From Acidobacteriota bacterium (GTDB taxonomy: Bacteria > Acidobacteriota > Vicinamibacteria > Vicinamibacterales > SCN-69-37), in assembly GCA_016716905.1 (NCBI GenBank), contig JADJUS010000003.1, positions 310,001 through 374,000 on the forward strand: DNA of 64,000 nucleotides, written 5' to 3'. The notes beneath the pieces were generated by a model. That model was not told the DNA's origin. It was given only the letters and a program-made list of their open reading frames with translations, and did not search any database. Both the position numbers and the translations under genes were made by a program. Positions 24,661-34,658 of the stretch are shown here, piece by piece; position 1 is the stretch's first letter, and each line of letters starts with the position of its first letter.

Positions 24661-24682
24661 GCAAGCAGGAGATCCCCCTGCT

Positions 24683-26431
24683 TTGAGTGCTCGCCGCGGT
24701 GTTGCTGTCGTCCTGTTCCTGATCTTTCTCGCCATGATGGCTTCGGCCGCGGGCCTGCTGATTCTGGCGCTCATGTTTGGCGGCGGGCAGACCACGCACG
24801 TGGTGGCGTCCAATTCCACCTTGTTTCTGCGCGTGCAGGCCCCATTCCCGGAAATCGACTCCGTCAGCGTCCTGTCGCCGTTTATGGCGGCGCCGCCGAC
24901 GCTGCGGACCGTCCTGGCCGTCATCGACAAGGCCAAACGCGACGACCGCATTCGCGGCATGGTCGTCATCCCGAACACCAACGGTGCACTCTGGGCACAG
25001 GTGCAGGAAGTGCGCGACGCCATGGCGGCGTTCCGGGCCTCGGGCAAGTCGCTCGTCGTGTTCATGGAATACGGGGGAGCCGCCGACTACTATCTGGCAT
25101 CGGCCGCCGAGCGCGTGCTGATGATGCCGGCCGGTTCCCTTGATGTCTCCGGGCTGGCCACCTACGAAGTGTTCCTGCGTGGCGCGTTCGACAAACTCGG
25201 GGTCTATCCCGACTTGCTCCACATGGGGGAGTTCAAGTCGGCCTCGAACACGTTCACCGAACGCGGCTTTACGCCCGCCCATCGCGAGATGACGCGGTCG
25301 CTGAATCGTGATGCCTACGACCAGCTGGTCAGCGCCATTGCGGCTGGACGCAAACGGAGCGTCGAGGACGTCCGGCGCGCACTCGACCAGGGCCCGTTCC
25401 TGCCCGAAGAGGCGAAGGCCGCCGGCCTGATTGATGATCTGGCCTACGACGACCAGATAGATGATGCCCCGCCCGTGCAGGGGACACGGCGGCTCGAAGG
25501 CGACGACTACACACGCGGCTTCATTGCGAGCACCGGATCGGGGCCACGGGTCGCCCTGCTGTACGGCGTCGGCACCATTGCCAGCGGCCGGAGCAGCTTC
25601 GACGGACCGACCGGCGCGGTGCTGGGTTCCGATACGTTCGTGGAGTGGATTCGCAAAGTACGGGCCGACAGCTCGATCAAGGCCATCGTGATTCGCATCG
25701 ACAGCCCGGGCGGTTCGGCCATCGCGTCGGAAGTGATCTGGCGCGAACTCATGCTGGCCCGCCAGGTGAAACCCATCATCGTCTCCATGGGAGATGTTGC
25801 CGCGTCGGGTGGTTACTACATGGCCGTGCCCGCCACCGCCATCGTGGCGCAGCCGGGCACGATCACGGGGTCGATTGGCGTGGTGACCGGCAAGTACGTG
25901 CTCAAGGGGGCGTTCGACAAACTCGGGATCGGCACCGACAGCGTGAGCGACGGCAAGTTCGCCGAGATCTACTCTCCCTTCCGCGCGTTCACACCAGAGG
26001 AGCGCGCGAAGGTGGAAGCGCAGATGCAGGCCACGTACGAGCTGTTTGTCTCGCGTGTCGCAGAGGGGCGCCGGTCGTCGGCCGACAAGATCGACGCCAT
26101 CGCCAAAGGGCGCGTCTGGACGGGGCAGCAGGCCCACGAACTTGGTCTCGTTGATGAGTTGGGTGGGCTCGACCGCGCCATCGCGTTGGCCAAGGAGCAC
26201 GCAAAGCTCGACGCCGCCAAGCCGGTGACGCTGGTCATCTATCCGCAGAAGCCCTCCTTCGCGGACCTGTTCTCGAACCCCCTTGGCCTCAGCCTGGGCG
26301 CCTCGCTGGGACTTGCGACCCACCGACCGGAGGCACGCCTGGTGGACGCGGTCGCCGACCGGTTGCAGTTGTTCCGTCGGGGCGAGACACTTGCGCTGAT
26401 GCCGAATCTGTTTTTCACTCAGGGACGGTGA
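24683..26431 (+). CDS. sppA: signal peptide peptidase SppA, 67-kDa type
   Basis: The start is placed at TTG 24683, giving 582 residues. It directly opens a membrane anchor (VAVVLFLIFLAMMASAAGLL), follows an AGGAG and lies after the -10 box; any earlier start would run into the opposing tRNA gene. Two tandem S49 domains are present, as in E. coli SppA. The catalytic Lys is Lys185 (GEFKSAS, N-terminal domain) and the nucleophile is Ser375 (GDVAASGGYY, C-terminal domain). The enzyme degrades cleaved signal peptides in the inner membrane. The sigma/kinase pair follows 6 nt downstream. Confidence 0.9.
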   Translation: MSARRGVAVVLFLIFLAMMASAAGLLILALMFGGGQTTHVVASNSTLFLRVQAPFPEIDSVSVLSPFMAAPPTLRTVLAVIDKAKRDDRIRGMVVIPNTNGALWAQVQEVRDAMAAFRASGKSLVVFMEYGGAADYYLASAAERVLMMPAGSLDVSGLATYEVFLRGAFDKLGVYPDLLHMGEFKSASNTFTERGFTPAHREMTRSLNRDAYDQLVSAIAAGRKRSVEDVRRALDQGPFLPEEAKAAGLIDDLAYDDQIDDAPPVQGTRRLEGDDYTRGFIASTGSGPRVALLYGVGTIASGRSSFDGPTGAVLGSDTFVEWIRKVRADSSIKAIVIRIDSPGGSAIASEVIWRELMLARQVKPIIVSMGDVAASGGYYMAVPATAIVAQPGTITGSIGVVTGKYVLKGAFDKLGIGTDSVSDGKFAEIYSPFRAFTPEERAKVEAQMQATYELFVSRVAEGRRSSADKIDAIAKGRVWTGQQAHELGLVDELGGLDRAIALAKEHAKLDAAKPVTLVIYPQKPSFADLFSNPLGLSLGASLGLATHRPEARLVDAVADRLQLFRRGETLALMPNLFFTQGR

Positions 26432-26437
26432 TTCCCG

Positions 26438-27157
26438 GTGGAGGGGTTTCCGCTGACGCACCTCACGGTGCTCGAGCGTATCCGCGCCGCTGACCCCACG
26501 ACCCGCCTTGGGGCGTTCGGCGACCTTGCCGAAGGCTACTGGCGGCCCAGCTACCACTACCTCAGGCGCCAGTGGCGCCTGTCACCGGAGGAGGCTGAGG
26601 ACATCGTCCAGGGGTTTTTTGCCGTGGCCTTCGAAAAGGGCTACCTCGAAAGATTCGATCCGGCGAAAGCGCGGTTCCGGACGTTCCTGCGCACCTGCCT
26701 CGACCGCTATCTGCAGAACCAGCGCAAGGCCAGCACGGCAGTCAAACGCGGCGGCGCGGTGGAAATCCGCTCCCTGGATTTTCCAGGCGCCGAGCGCGAA
26801 TTGGCGCTCGTTTCCAGCGACGTGCAGGACCCCGACCGGTTCTTTCGCGACGAAACCATCCGCGCGCTGTTTGCGCGGACGGTCGCGGACATGCGCGAGG
26901 CCTACACGCGGGAAGGGAAGTCGCGGATCTTCGAAGGCTTCGAACGTCACGATCTGGCGGATCGAGATGATGGCCAGGCGCGGACGTATGCGTCGGTGGC
27001 GGCCGCCATGGGTGTGCCCGTCACGACGCTGACCAATGACCTTCACGCCGCCCGACGGAGATTCCGGGAGCTGGCCCTGGTCCACCTTCGAAACCTCGTC
27101 GGAAGCGACGAGGAGTTCCGCGCCGAAGCGCGCGAGTTATTCGGCGTCGAGGTGTAA
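26438..27157 (+). CDS. ECF-type RNA polymerase sigma factor (kinase-associated group)
   Basis: The protein has 239 residues. Region 2 reads LSPEEAEDIVQGFFAVAFEKGYLERFDPAKARFRTFL. A spacer and a region 4 helix-turn-helix (YASVAAAMGVPVTTLTNDLHAARRRF) follow. It resembles the divergent sigma factors that in Planctomycetes and Acidobacteria are encoded beside Ser/Thr kinases and no classical anti-sigma factor. The GTG at 26438 is used. The TAA is immediately followed by the GTG of the kinase gene, so they are co-expressed and probably signal together. The target promoters are unknown. Confidence 0.75.
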   Translation: MEGFPLTHLTVLERIRAADPTTRLGAFGDLAEGYWRPSYHYLRRQWRLSPEEAEDIVQGFFAVAFEKGYLERFDPAKARFRTFLRTCLDRYLQNQRKASTAVKRGGAVEIRSLDFPGAERELALVSSDVQDPDRFFRDETIRALFARTVADMREAYTREGKSRIFEGFERHDLADRDDGQARTYASVAAAMGVPVTTLTNDLHAARRRFRELALVHLRNLVGSDEEFRAEARELFGVEV

Positions 27158-28157
27158 GTGTTCCTGTCCAACGCCATCGTCGGGCACCTGCGTGACGTGG
27201 CTACGTGGCCGGATCTGGGCGACGGGCGATACACCAACGTCCGTCCCCTTGGTTCGGGCGGCATGGGACGCGTGTTTGCCGCGCTCGACGAACCCCTGGG
27301 ACGCGAGGTGGCGATCAAGATCTCGCATGCTCCTGTGCTGGGAAGCGACCTCGATGCACGCCTGCGCCAGGAGGCTCGTGTGCTGGCGCAACTCGAGCAT
27401 CCGGGTATTGTGCCGGTGCACGACCTTGGGCTGCTCGGCGACGGACGCGTGTTTTATGTGATGAAACTGGTGCGGGGCGAGACGCTCGTCCAGCGGCAGG
27501 CGCCGGCCACCGAGAGCGCGGCGCTGTCGGTGTTCGAGCGAGTGGCGGACGCCGTGGCGTTTGCTCACGCCCGCGACGTTATCCACCTGGATCTCAAACC
27601 ATCGAACATCATGGTGGGCGCGTTCGGCGAAGTGCTGGTGATGGACTGGGGCGTAGCGAAAGTGCTGGCTCCTCAATTCCCCAGTTCCGCCAGTTCCGCC
27701 AGTTCCGCCAGTTCCGCCCAGTTCCGCCAGTTCCCCGGTTCCCCAGGTCGTCGGAACGCCCGGGTTCATGGCGCCTGAACAGGCGGCCGGTGGTGCTGTT
27801 GGGCCGGCGAGCGACGTTTATGCCTTGGGCGCGCTGCTGTTCTGGCTCCTGCGCGGTGTGGTGCCGCCGCGCGATCTGGCGTCGATGGTGTCGATGCTGA
27901 AGGGACAACCGGCACGGGTGCCACGCCGGCTCCGCGCCATCATCACGATGTGTCTGGCCTCGGACCCGGCCCATCGGTATCCTGACGCGTCCGCCGTGGT
28001 CGCGGACCTGGCGCGGTACCGCGCGGGAGACGCGGTGCACGCACTGCCCGAAACGCCGATCGATCGGGCGATTCGCTTCACGGCCAAACACGCGACCATC
28101 ATCCTGCTGATTGCGGCGTATCTGGTGATGCGGGCGCTGGTGGCCTTCTTGAGATAG
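27158..28157 (+). pseudogene. Ser/Thr protein kinase, frameshifted within a 9-bp tandem repeat in the activation segment
   Basis: From GTG 27158 the kinase N-lobe is complete: Gly loop LGSGGMGRV, VAIKI Lys, HLDLKPSN catalytic loop (Arg of HRD is Leu) and DWG in place of DFG. After VMDWGVAKVLAP the sequence enters AGTTCCGCC repeats (27683-27728). An extra C at about 27719 shifts the frame, which then ends at 27778. Skipping that base continues without interruption as PVPQVVGTPGFMAPEQA, the C-lobe, and a C-terminal transmembrane helix (TIILLIAAYLVMRALVAFL) to 28157, about 333 residues. It may be a true mutation, slippage variation or an assembly error. It is coupled to the upstream sigma gene. 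Confidence 0.8.
27683..27743 (+). repeat. 9-bp tandem repeat AGTTCCGCC (family D) inside the kinase gene
   Basis: Four exact units span 27683-27718. One extra C is followed by a fifth unit, and then degenerate copies run to about 27743. In the reading frame of the intact gene each unit encodes Ser-Ser-Ala, so it would add a flexible loop. The same nonamer forms intergenic arrays at 28650-28732 and 54209-54262. Confidence 0.85.
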
Positions 28158-28170
28158 GGCGGCCACGCGC

Positions 28171-28244
28171 CGGGGTCCCGGGGTCCCGGGGTCCCGGAGT
28201 CCCGGGGTCTGGGGGTACGGAGGTCCCGGGCTTCAGCCCGGGAC
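28171..28244. repeat. GGGGTCCC tandem repeat and GTCCCGGGCT hairpin
   Basis: Several GGGGTCCC units in tandem are followed by a perfect hairpin, GTCCCGGGCT (28223-28232) with AGCCCGGGAC (28235-28244) and a 2-nt loop. It begins soon after the kinase stop and may end its transcript. The rest of the gap to 28301 has only an AAGGAGAC RBS. Confidence 0.65.
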
Positions 28245-28301
28245 ATCTTGGAAAATGGGCGACCTGCAGTACGGTTAACAGGATTCTGAAGGAGACAGTC
28301 G

Positions 28302-28652
28302 ATGAAGAAACCGATTTTGGGAATGGTACTGGGTGGAGTGTTGGGCGTGTTCGACGGGCTGACGGCCCTGGTCTCGGCGCCGGAGTTGCGGGATCAGATG
28401 ACCGGCATCGTGATCGGGTCCACGTTCAAGGGCCTTGTGGCCGGCGTGTTGATCGGGTGGTTCGCCTATCGCGTCCGGTCGCTCGGGGCGGGGATTGTTG
28501 CCGGGGTGCTGATTTCAGGCTTCTTCGCGTACCTGGTGGCCATGCAACCCACCAACGGCGTCTATTACTACCTCGAGATCATCCTGCCAGGCGCCGTGCT
28601 GGGCCTCATTGTGGGGTATGCCACGCAGCAGTATGGGACAGCGCGCAGTTAG
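28302..28652 (+). CDS. small membrane protein, function unknown
   Basis: The 116-residue protein has an AAGGAG RBS and four hydrophobic, Gly-rich segments (ILGMVLGGVLGVFDG, FKGLVAGVLIGWFAY, LGAGIVAGVLISGFFAYLVA, IILPGAVLGLIVGYAT). This suggests a compact four-helix inner-membrane protein. I do not recognise a family. The stop codon TAG falls at the edge of a repeat array. It converges with the PpiD-like gene. Confidence 0.7.
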   Translation: MKKPILGMVLGGVLGVFDGLTALVSAPELRDQMTGIVIGSTFKGLVAGVLIGWFAYRVRSLGAGIVAGVLISGFFAYLVAMQPTNGVYYYLEIILPGAVLGLIVGYATQQYGTARS

Positions 28653-28732
28653 GAACTGTCGGAAGTGACTGAACTGGCTGAACTGGCGGGATTGCAGTTC
28701 CGTCAGTTCCGTCAGTTCCGCCAGTTCCCCTA
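28650..28732. repeat. family D repeat block between convergent genes
   Basis: Units related to GGCGGAACT and its complement AGTTCCGCC form a partly inverted array (CTGAACTGGCGGG facing CCGCCAGTTC). The stop codon of the rightward gene (TAG in AGTTAGGAACTG) and that of the leftward gene (TAG in GGTAGTTAGGGG) both lie at its edges. A hairpin formed from the inverted halves could terminate both transcripts. Confidence 0.65.
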
Positions 28733-30652
28733 ACTACCGAAGATGGTCCTGAGAGCGGCCTCGTTGAAGGTGATGCGCATCTTCTGCTTCGCCTTGGTCA
28801 TGTAGGCCGCGAAGAAGTCCTGGCGGCGCTGCTGCAGCAGTTGATCGGATGACTGCGGCTTGCCTGCGGCGAGGGCTTCCGGCGTGACGTCCGTGCGGTC
28901 AACGACGCGCGCGACGACCACCGCCGAGTCGGTCTGGATGGTGCCCGACGTGGCACCCTTGGCCAGGGCAAACACCGCGTTGTCAACGGCCGTGTTCATG
29001 CCCACCTCCGGGTAGGCCGTGCCGCGCGTGATGAGTTCGGTGGTCTTGACTTCCACACCGGCCGCCTTTGCCGCCGCCGCGAATGACCCGCGCGCCGACG
29101 CCTGGGCCATGGCCGCCGCCTTGGTTGCCGCGAGCGCCACTGCGCTGACGCGAATGACGTCCTCGCGCACCTTGGTCTTCACTTCGTCAAGCGTCGGGAT
29201 GGCCGGGGGCTTGATCTCGGTCATCGTGATGAACGCGATACCCTGGCTCGTCCGCAACTGCCCGCTGACCTTGTTCAGTTCCATCGTGAACGCCGCCGAT
29301 GCCACGGCCGGGGCATAACCGAGTCCGGCCAGCGGCTCCTCACGCGAGAACAGTCCAGAGTCGGAAACCGTGAGTTTGCGCGCCGCCGCCACGCGGTCCA
29401 GGTCGCTCGGGTCGTCAATTTCCTTCGCGGCCGCGTCGGCGATGGTCTGCGCTTCGGCCTGCGCCTTTTCGAACTTCATCTGATCTTCGAGTTGAGCCCG
29501 CACTTCGGCCAGCTGCTGTGTGCCCGCCGCACGGCGCTCTGTGGTCTTGATGATGTGGAAGCCGAACTCCGACTTCACCACGTCGCTGATCTGTCCCGGC
29601 TGCATCGCAAACGCCGCGTCCGAGAACGGCTTGACCATGCCCTCGCGCGCGAAGAAGTTCAGGTCGCCGCCCATGGGGGCTGACCCGTCTTCTGAATACT
29701 GCTTCGCCAACGCGGCAAAGTCCTCGCCGGCCTTGGCTCTCACCAGCATCGCATCGGCGGCGGCCTTCTGCTTCGCCTCGTCCTTGCCTTCGCCGGTCTT
29801 GAACAGGATGTGGCTCGCCCGCACCTGTTCGGGCGTCGTGAACTGCGCGAGATTGTCGCGGTAACGGGTCTCCACTTCGGCTGGTGTCACCACGCGGGTG
29901 GCACGCAGGGCCTCGGCGTCGATCAGGAGATAACGGACGCGGCGTTTTTCAGGCGTCCGGTACGTCTCCTGGTTGCCGGCAAAATGCGCGGCGATCTGGG
30001 CGTCGGTTGGGGTGATCCCGGCGCTGAAATTGCCGGCCGTGAAGACCGCCATCTCCAGTTTCACTTTTTCGTTCTGCCGCCGGAATTCGCTCTCAGCCTC
30101 GGCATCCGTCACATGCACCCACGACGTGACCGCCGCCTGCAGCTTCTCCGACAGCAATCCCTTGCGCATCTGCTCTTCGAAATCCGCCGCGCGGATGGGC
30201 GGCCGCTGAAACGCCAGGACTTGCTTATACCGCACGTCCCCGATGAACACGCCGTTTTCCTGGAACCCGGGCATGCGGACGATGCGTTCCTTCAATTCAG
30301 CATCACTGACCGTCATTCCCAGACGCTCCGCCGTGGCGACGATGGCTTCTTCATCCACCATCCGCTGCACCACGCTCTGCGGGATCTGCAACTGCCGAAT
30401 CATCTCTTCGGTAATCTGGCCGCCGTAGCTCTGCCGCACGCTCATCAACTGCTGCTGATACAGCCGCTGGTAGGTGCCCACCGTCAGCGGCCGGCCTTCC
30501 ACGGTGACGATGGCGTCGTTCGGGTTCGTGCCCACGCCCGCCACGGGGCCGAGGAAGCTGGGCACGTAGAGAAGAACAAAAGTGACGACCACCAAGCCAA
30601 GGCTCCATTTCAGCCAGGCCTTATGGCGCCGCATCCGGTCGAGCATTGTCAT
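28730..30652 (-). CDS. ppiD: PpiD/SurA-like membrane-anchored peptidyl-prolyl isomerase chaperone
   Basis: The 640-residue protein is close to E. coli PpiD (623). It has an N-terminal transmembrane anchor (WSLGLVVVTFVLLYVPSFLG), a SurA-N-like chaperone domain (about 40-230), and a parvulin domain (about 270-370) with RASHILFKTGEG, GDLNFFAREGMV and GFHIIKT. A second, degenerate parvulin-like region completes it. It probably assists folding of outer-membrane and periplasmic proteins at the inner membrane. The start at ATG 30652 opens the anchor; a CATAAT box near 30706 (minus strand) is a possible promoter. Confidence 0.82.
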   Translation of the reverse strand: MTMLDRMRRHKAWLKWSLGLVVVTFVLLYVPSFLGPVAGVGTNPNDAIVTVEGRPLTVGTYQRLYQQQLMSVRQSYGGQITEEMIRQLQIPQSVVQRMVDEEAIVATAERLGMTVSDAELKERIVRMPGFQENGVFIGDVRYKQVLAFQRPPIRAADFEEQMRKGLLSEKLQAAVTSWVHVTDAEAESEFRRQNEKVKLEMAVFTAGNFSAGITPTDAQIAAHFAGNQETYRTPEKRRVRYLLIDAEALRATRVVTPAEVETRYRDNLAQFTTPEQVRASHILFKTGEGKDEAKQKAAADAMLVRAKAGEDFAALAKQYSEDGSAPMGGDLNFFAREGMVKPFSDAAFAMQPGQISDVVKSEFGFHIIKTTERRAAGTQQLAEVRAQLEDQMKFEKAQAEAQTIADAAAKEIDDPSDLDRVAAARKLTVSDSGLFSREEPLAGLGYAPAVASAAFTMELNKVSGQLRTSQGIAFITMTEIKPPAIPTLDEVKTKVREDVIRVSAVALAATKAAAMAQASARGSFAAAAKAAGVEVKTTELITRGTAYPEVGMNTAVDNAVFALAKGATSGTIQTDSAVVVARVVDRTDVTPEALAAGKPQSSDQLLQQRRQDFFAAYMTKAKQKMRITFNEAALRTIFGS

Positions 30653-30785
30653 GACGGAACTGTCTCCAAGCGTGCGCGGGACGACCCCGCGCAAAGTTTG
30701 CATTATGCCACGGCAGGGGGGGCGATCGCCCGAAGTGATAGAAAAATCAGGAGATTGGCATGGTAACATTCGACAACGCGATACC

Positions 30786-32272
30786 ATGCCGGGACGACGA
30801 CTGCGGGCACCTTCCACACGCCGAACGCCCCCCCCTCCAAACGCGGTGACACTGGCCGTGTTTCACCGTGCCGCAAAAGGGGAGAGCGTGGAACGACACG
30901 TGGCCCCGTTGCGGCGTACACGCCGGGTATCGCTGGTCATCACACGGCAGACGGCTTCGGCCGTACCGCCCCGGTCTGCCACGGGGATCTTGTGGGAAAT
31001 TACGGCCGATGCCGGGCTCGATCGGCGTCGAGTGTCGTCGTTGCTCGAGCGGGCGCCCACGGCGTCGTATTCGGCGACCACCGACAAGCACCTGGGTGAC
31101 TTGTCGCGATCGCTCGGCTTTTTGCACCACCTGACGGTGCCGCTCAGGTGGCCGGAAGTCGAACGGGCGTTGGGCCTTCCCGGCGCGGTGGACCTGGCGG
31201 ATCGACTTGAGCGGGCAGCCACGAGTTTGCGGCGACTGGCCGAACGTGCCGAAGTGCTCAGCGACCTGCTGGCCGCGGTGAACGAGTCCACGGCGCCGCA
31301 TGCGGTGGCTTCTGCACTGGTGGCGCGTGTGGCCACGTGGCTGCCGATGGCCACATGGTCGGTGGTGGCGGTGGAGGCCGACGGGCAGGTGCATTGGCTT
31401 GCGGGCCGCGAGGTGGAGCGAACGCTCAAGGCGCCGGCCGAGGCGATCGCGGACCTCGTCGTGCAGAGTGGCGAACCGTTCGCGACGGCGCGCGTGGCCG
31501 GTGACCGGCGCATAGGTGAGGCCGTGGAGGCGGCGGCCGTGGGGTTTCCGCTGATGGCCAACGGCGCCATCGTCGGTGTGTTGGTCGGGTTTGATCACGG
31601 CCGAGCACGGCGGGAGCCGGTCTGGCCGGTTGCCGTGAAGGTGGCATTGTCACGGCTGGTGCAGCCGGCCGCGTACGCACTTGGGCATGCCCTCCGGGTT
31701 GTGAGGGCCGAGGCCTTGTCGGTCACGGACGACCTGACGCAGTTGTTTAATTCGCGGTACCTGCACGACGTGCTGCGGAAGGAAGTCAAACGGGCTGTGC
31801 GAAGCGGCCGCGCGTTGTCGATGATTTTTGTGGACCTGGACGGGTTCAAGAAGATCAACGACGCCCACGGACATGTGCTGGGCAGCCGGGCCCTGGTGGA
31901 AGCGGCGGCGGTGATTCGCGGCGCGGCCAGGGAGACGGATGTGGTGGCGCGATTCGGCGGCGATGAGTTCGCCATCGTGTTGCCGGAGACAGACGACGAG
32001 GGCGCGCTCGGTGTGGCGACGCGCCTTCGGGAGCATGTCGCGCGGTATGTGTTTCTGGCGGATCGTGGCAACGGCAGCCGGCTGACGGTGTCGATCGGCG
32101 TGGCGACGTTGCCCACCGTGGCCGAGAACGCCGATGGGTTGTTGCACGCGGCGGATGCGGCGATGTACCGGGTGAAGGAAGCAGGCCGCGATGGCGTGCA
32201 GGTGGCGGTGGACCGGGTGGAATTGCCCGTGCCGCCCATGATGATCGACGATAGTGAAGAGGGAGAAATTCG

Positions 32273-32276
<4 letters not shown>
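30786..32276 (+). CDS. GAF-GGDEF diguanylate cyclase
   Basis: This reading has 496 residues. An N-terminal helical region is followed by a GAF-like sensor domain (about 150-310) and a C-terminal GGDEF domain. The active site is GGDEF at 391-395, with the product-inhibition I-site RETD exactly five residues before it, so an active, feedback-controlled c-di-GMP synthase is expected. The start is uncertain: ATG 30786 is listed, but GTG 30888 follows AAGGGGAG and starts in more protein-like sequence. The TGA overlaps the TTG of mreB (TTGA), coupling it to the cell-shape operon. Confidence 0.82.
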
Positions 32277-33298
<1,022 letters not shown>

Positions 33299-33302
33299 TC
33301 TG

Positions 33303-34136
33303 TTGGGCAGCACGCGCCGCACCCTTCTCCTGTTCCTGGTGCTGAGCTTCGCCCATCTGCTGCTGATGTCAGTGCAGATGCAGGCGCGCAGTGGCGTGCC
33401 GTTGTTCCAGGCGGGCGCCTTCGGCGTGTTCGCGGCCATCCAGCGCGTCATCGCCGGTGGCTCCGACACGATTCGATCGGGCTGGTCCAACTACGTCGCC
33501 CTGCAGGGAGTCGTCGCCGACAACGACGCGCTGCAAAAAAAAGTGTTGTCGCTTGAAGGGCAAGTGCAGACGCAGGCGGCCATCGTCAGTCAGACGCGTG
33601 CGCTGGAGCAGTTGCTGAACCTGCAGCAGAGCCTGGTGGCCCAGACGCTCGCCGCGCGCGTCATCGCCGGCGATCCCGCGCCGGGCGCCTTCGTGATCAC
33701 CATCGACCGGGGCAGCGCGGATGGCGTGGAACCCAACATGGCGGTGCTCGGGCATGCGGGTGTGATCGGCCGGGTGATCAACCGCCCCACGGCACACGCC
33801 GCGCAGGTGCAACTGCTCATCGGCCACAACGCGGGCGTCGGCGGCGTCACGGAGATGTCGGAAGCGGTTGGGCCCGTCAAAGGCGGAGCGGGCGATCCGC
33901 CGCTGGAGATGGCCTACGTGGACCTGCTCAAAGACGTGCGGGTCGGTGAGCGGGTGCTGACCTCAGGACTTGACGGCATTTTCCCCAGAGGGTTTGTGAT
34001 CGGCACGATCGAACGTGTCGTCAAAGGCAGTGGCGTCTACAGCGAAATCGCCGTACGACCGGCCGTGGATTTTTCGAATATCTCGATGGTGCTGGTGATG
34101 TTGACTCGTCCGGCGCGTGCGGAAGGGGGCTCGTGA
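33303..34136 (+). CDS. mreC: rod-shape-determining protein MreC
   Basis: The protein has 277 residues. An N-terminal transmembrane helix (LLLFLVLSFAHLLLMSVQM) is followed by a coiled coil (about 70-110) and the double beta-barrel periplasmic domain with ITIDRGSADGV, GVIGRVI and TSGLDGIFPRGFVIG, all characteristic of MreC. It links MreB/MreD to PBP2 and activates RodA-PBP2. The start is TTG 33303, 4 nt after mreB. The stop overlaps mreD by GTGA. Confidence 0.93.
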   Translation: MGSTRRTLLLFLVLSFAHLLLMSVQMQARSGVPLFQAGAFGVFAAIQRVIAGGSDTIRSGWSNYVALQGVVADNDALQKKVLSLEGQVQTQAAIVSQTRALEQLLNLQQSLVAQTLAARVIAGDPAPGAFVITIDRGSADGVEPNMAVLGHAGVIGRVINRPTAHAAQVQLLIGHNAGVGGVTEMSEAVGPVKGGAGDPPLEMAYVDLLKDVRVGERVLTSGLDGIFPRGFVIGTIERVVKGSGVYSEIAVRPAVDFSNISMVLVMLTRPARAEGGS

Positions 34137-34654
34137 AGTTCGGGCGCGTTCTTCTGACCGTACTGGTGGCGTTGACGCTGCAGATGGCGCTGGCCCGGTT
34201 CGCGGTCGGGGGCCGGTGGGTGTTCGATTTTGTGCTGGTGGCCGTGGTCTATGGCGCCTTGTTGTGGGGGCCCGTCTCCGGAATGTGGATTGGCACCCTC
34301 GGCGGACTGATGCAGGACGCGCTGAGCGAAGATGTGATTGGTGTCGGCGGGTTTGCCAAGACGGTGGTGGGTTTTGGTGTGGGCCTGCTGGGCCTGCAGT
34401 TCCTGGTGGCCCGGCCTCTGGCGCGCGCCGCGGCGGTGGCGGCGGCAACGGTGGTGCATCGGCTGATTGTGGTCGCGTTGTGGGCGATTGCCGATCAGGA
34501 TTGGAAGGGCGTGGCCTGGGCCGCTATGCTGATGGAGACCGGACTCAATGCGGCGGCCGGCCTGGCCGCGTTTCACCTGGCGCAGATGCTGCCCGGGGCG
34601 GTCCGGCACACGCGAGAAGGGCGCCGCTCGCCGCTGAGCCGGCGCAGGTGGTAA
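34133..34654 (+). CDS. mreD: rod-shape-determining protein MreD
   Basis: The 173-residue protein has five or six transmembrane segments and the MreD-type pattern GPVSGMWIGTLGGLMQDALS near the middle. It is identified mainly by position between mreC and mrdA and by topology, since MreD is poorly conserved. The GTG overlaps the mreC stop by 4 nt. It is a component of the elongasome membrane complex. Confidence 0.88.
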   Translation: MKFGRVLLTVLVALTLQMALARFAVGGRWVFDFVLVAVVYGALLWGPVSGMWIGTLGGLMQDALSEDVIGVGGFAKTVVGFGVGLLGLQFLVARPLARAAAVAAATVVHRLIVVALWAIADQDWKGVAWAAMLMETGLNAAAGLAAFHLAQMLPGAVRHTREGRRSPLSRRRW

Positions 34655-34658
34655 CACG

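Noticed and set aside
24530..24682. Longer N-terminus for SppA starting at 24530
   Set aside because: It would cross the tRNA-Leu gene in antisense and place 50 non-membrane residues before the anchor; the TTG at 24683 has promoter and RBS upstream.
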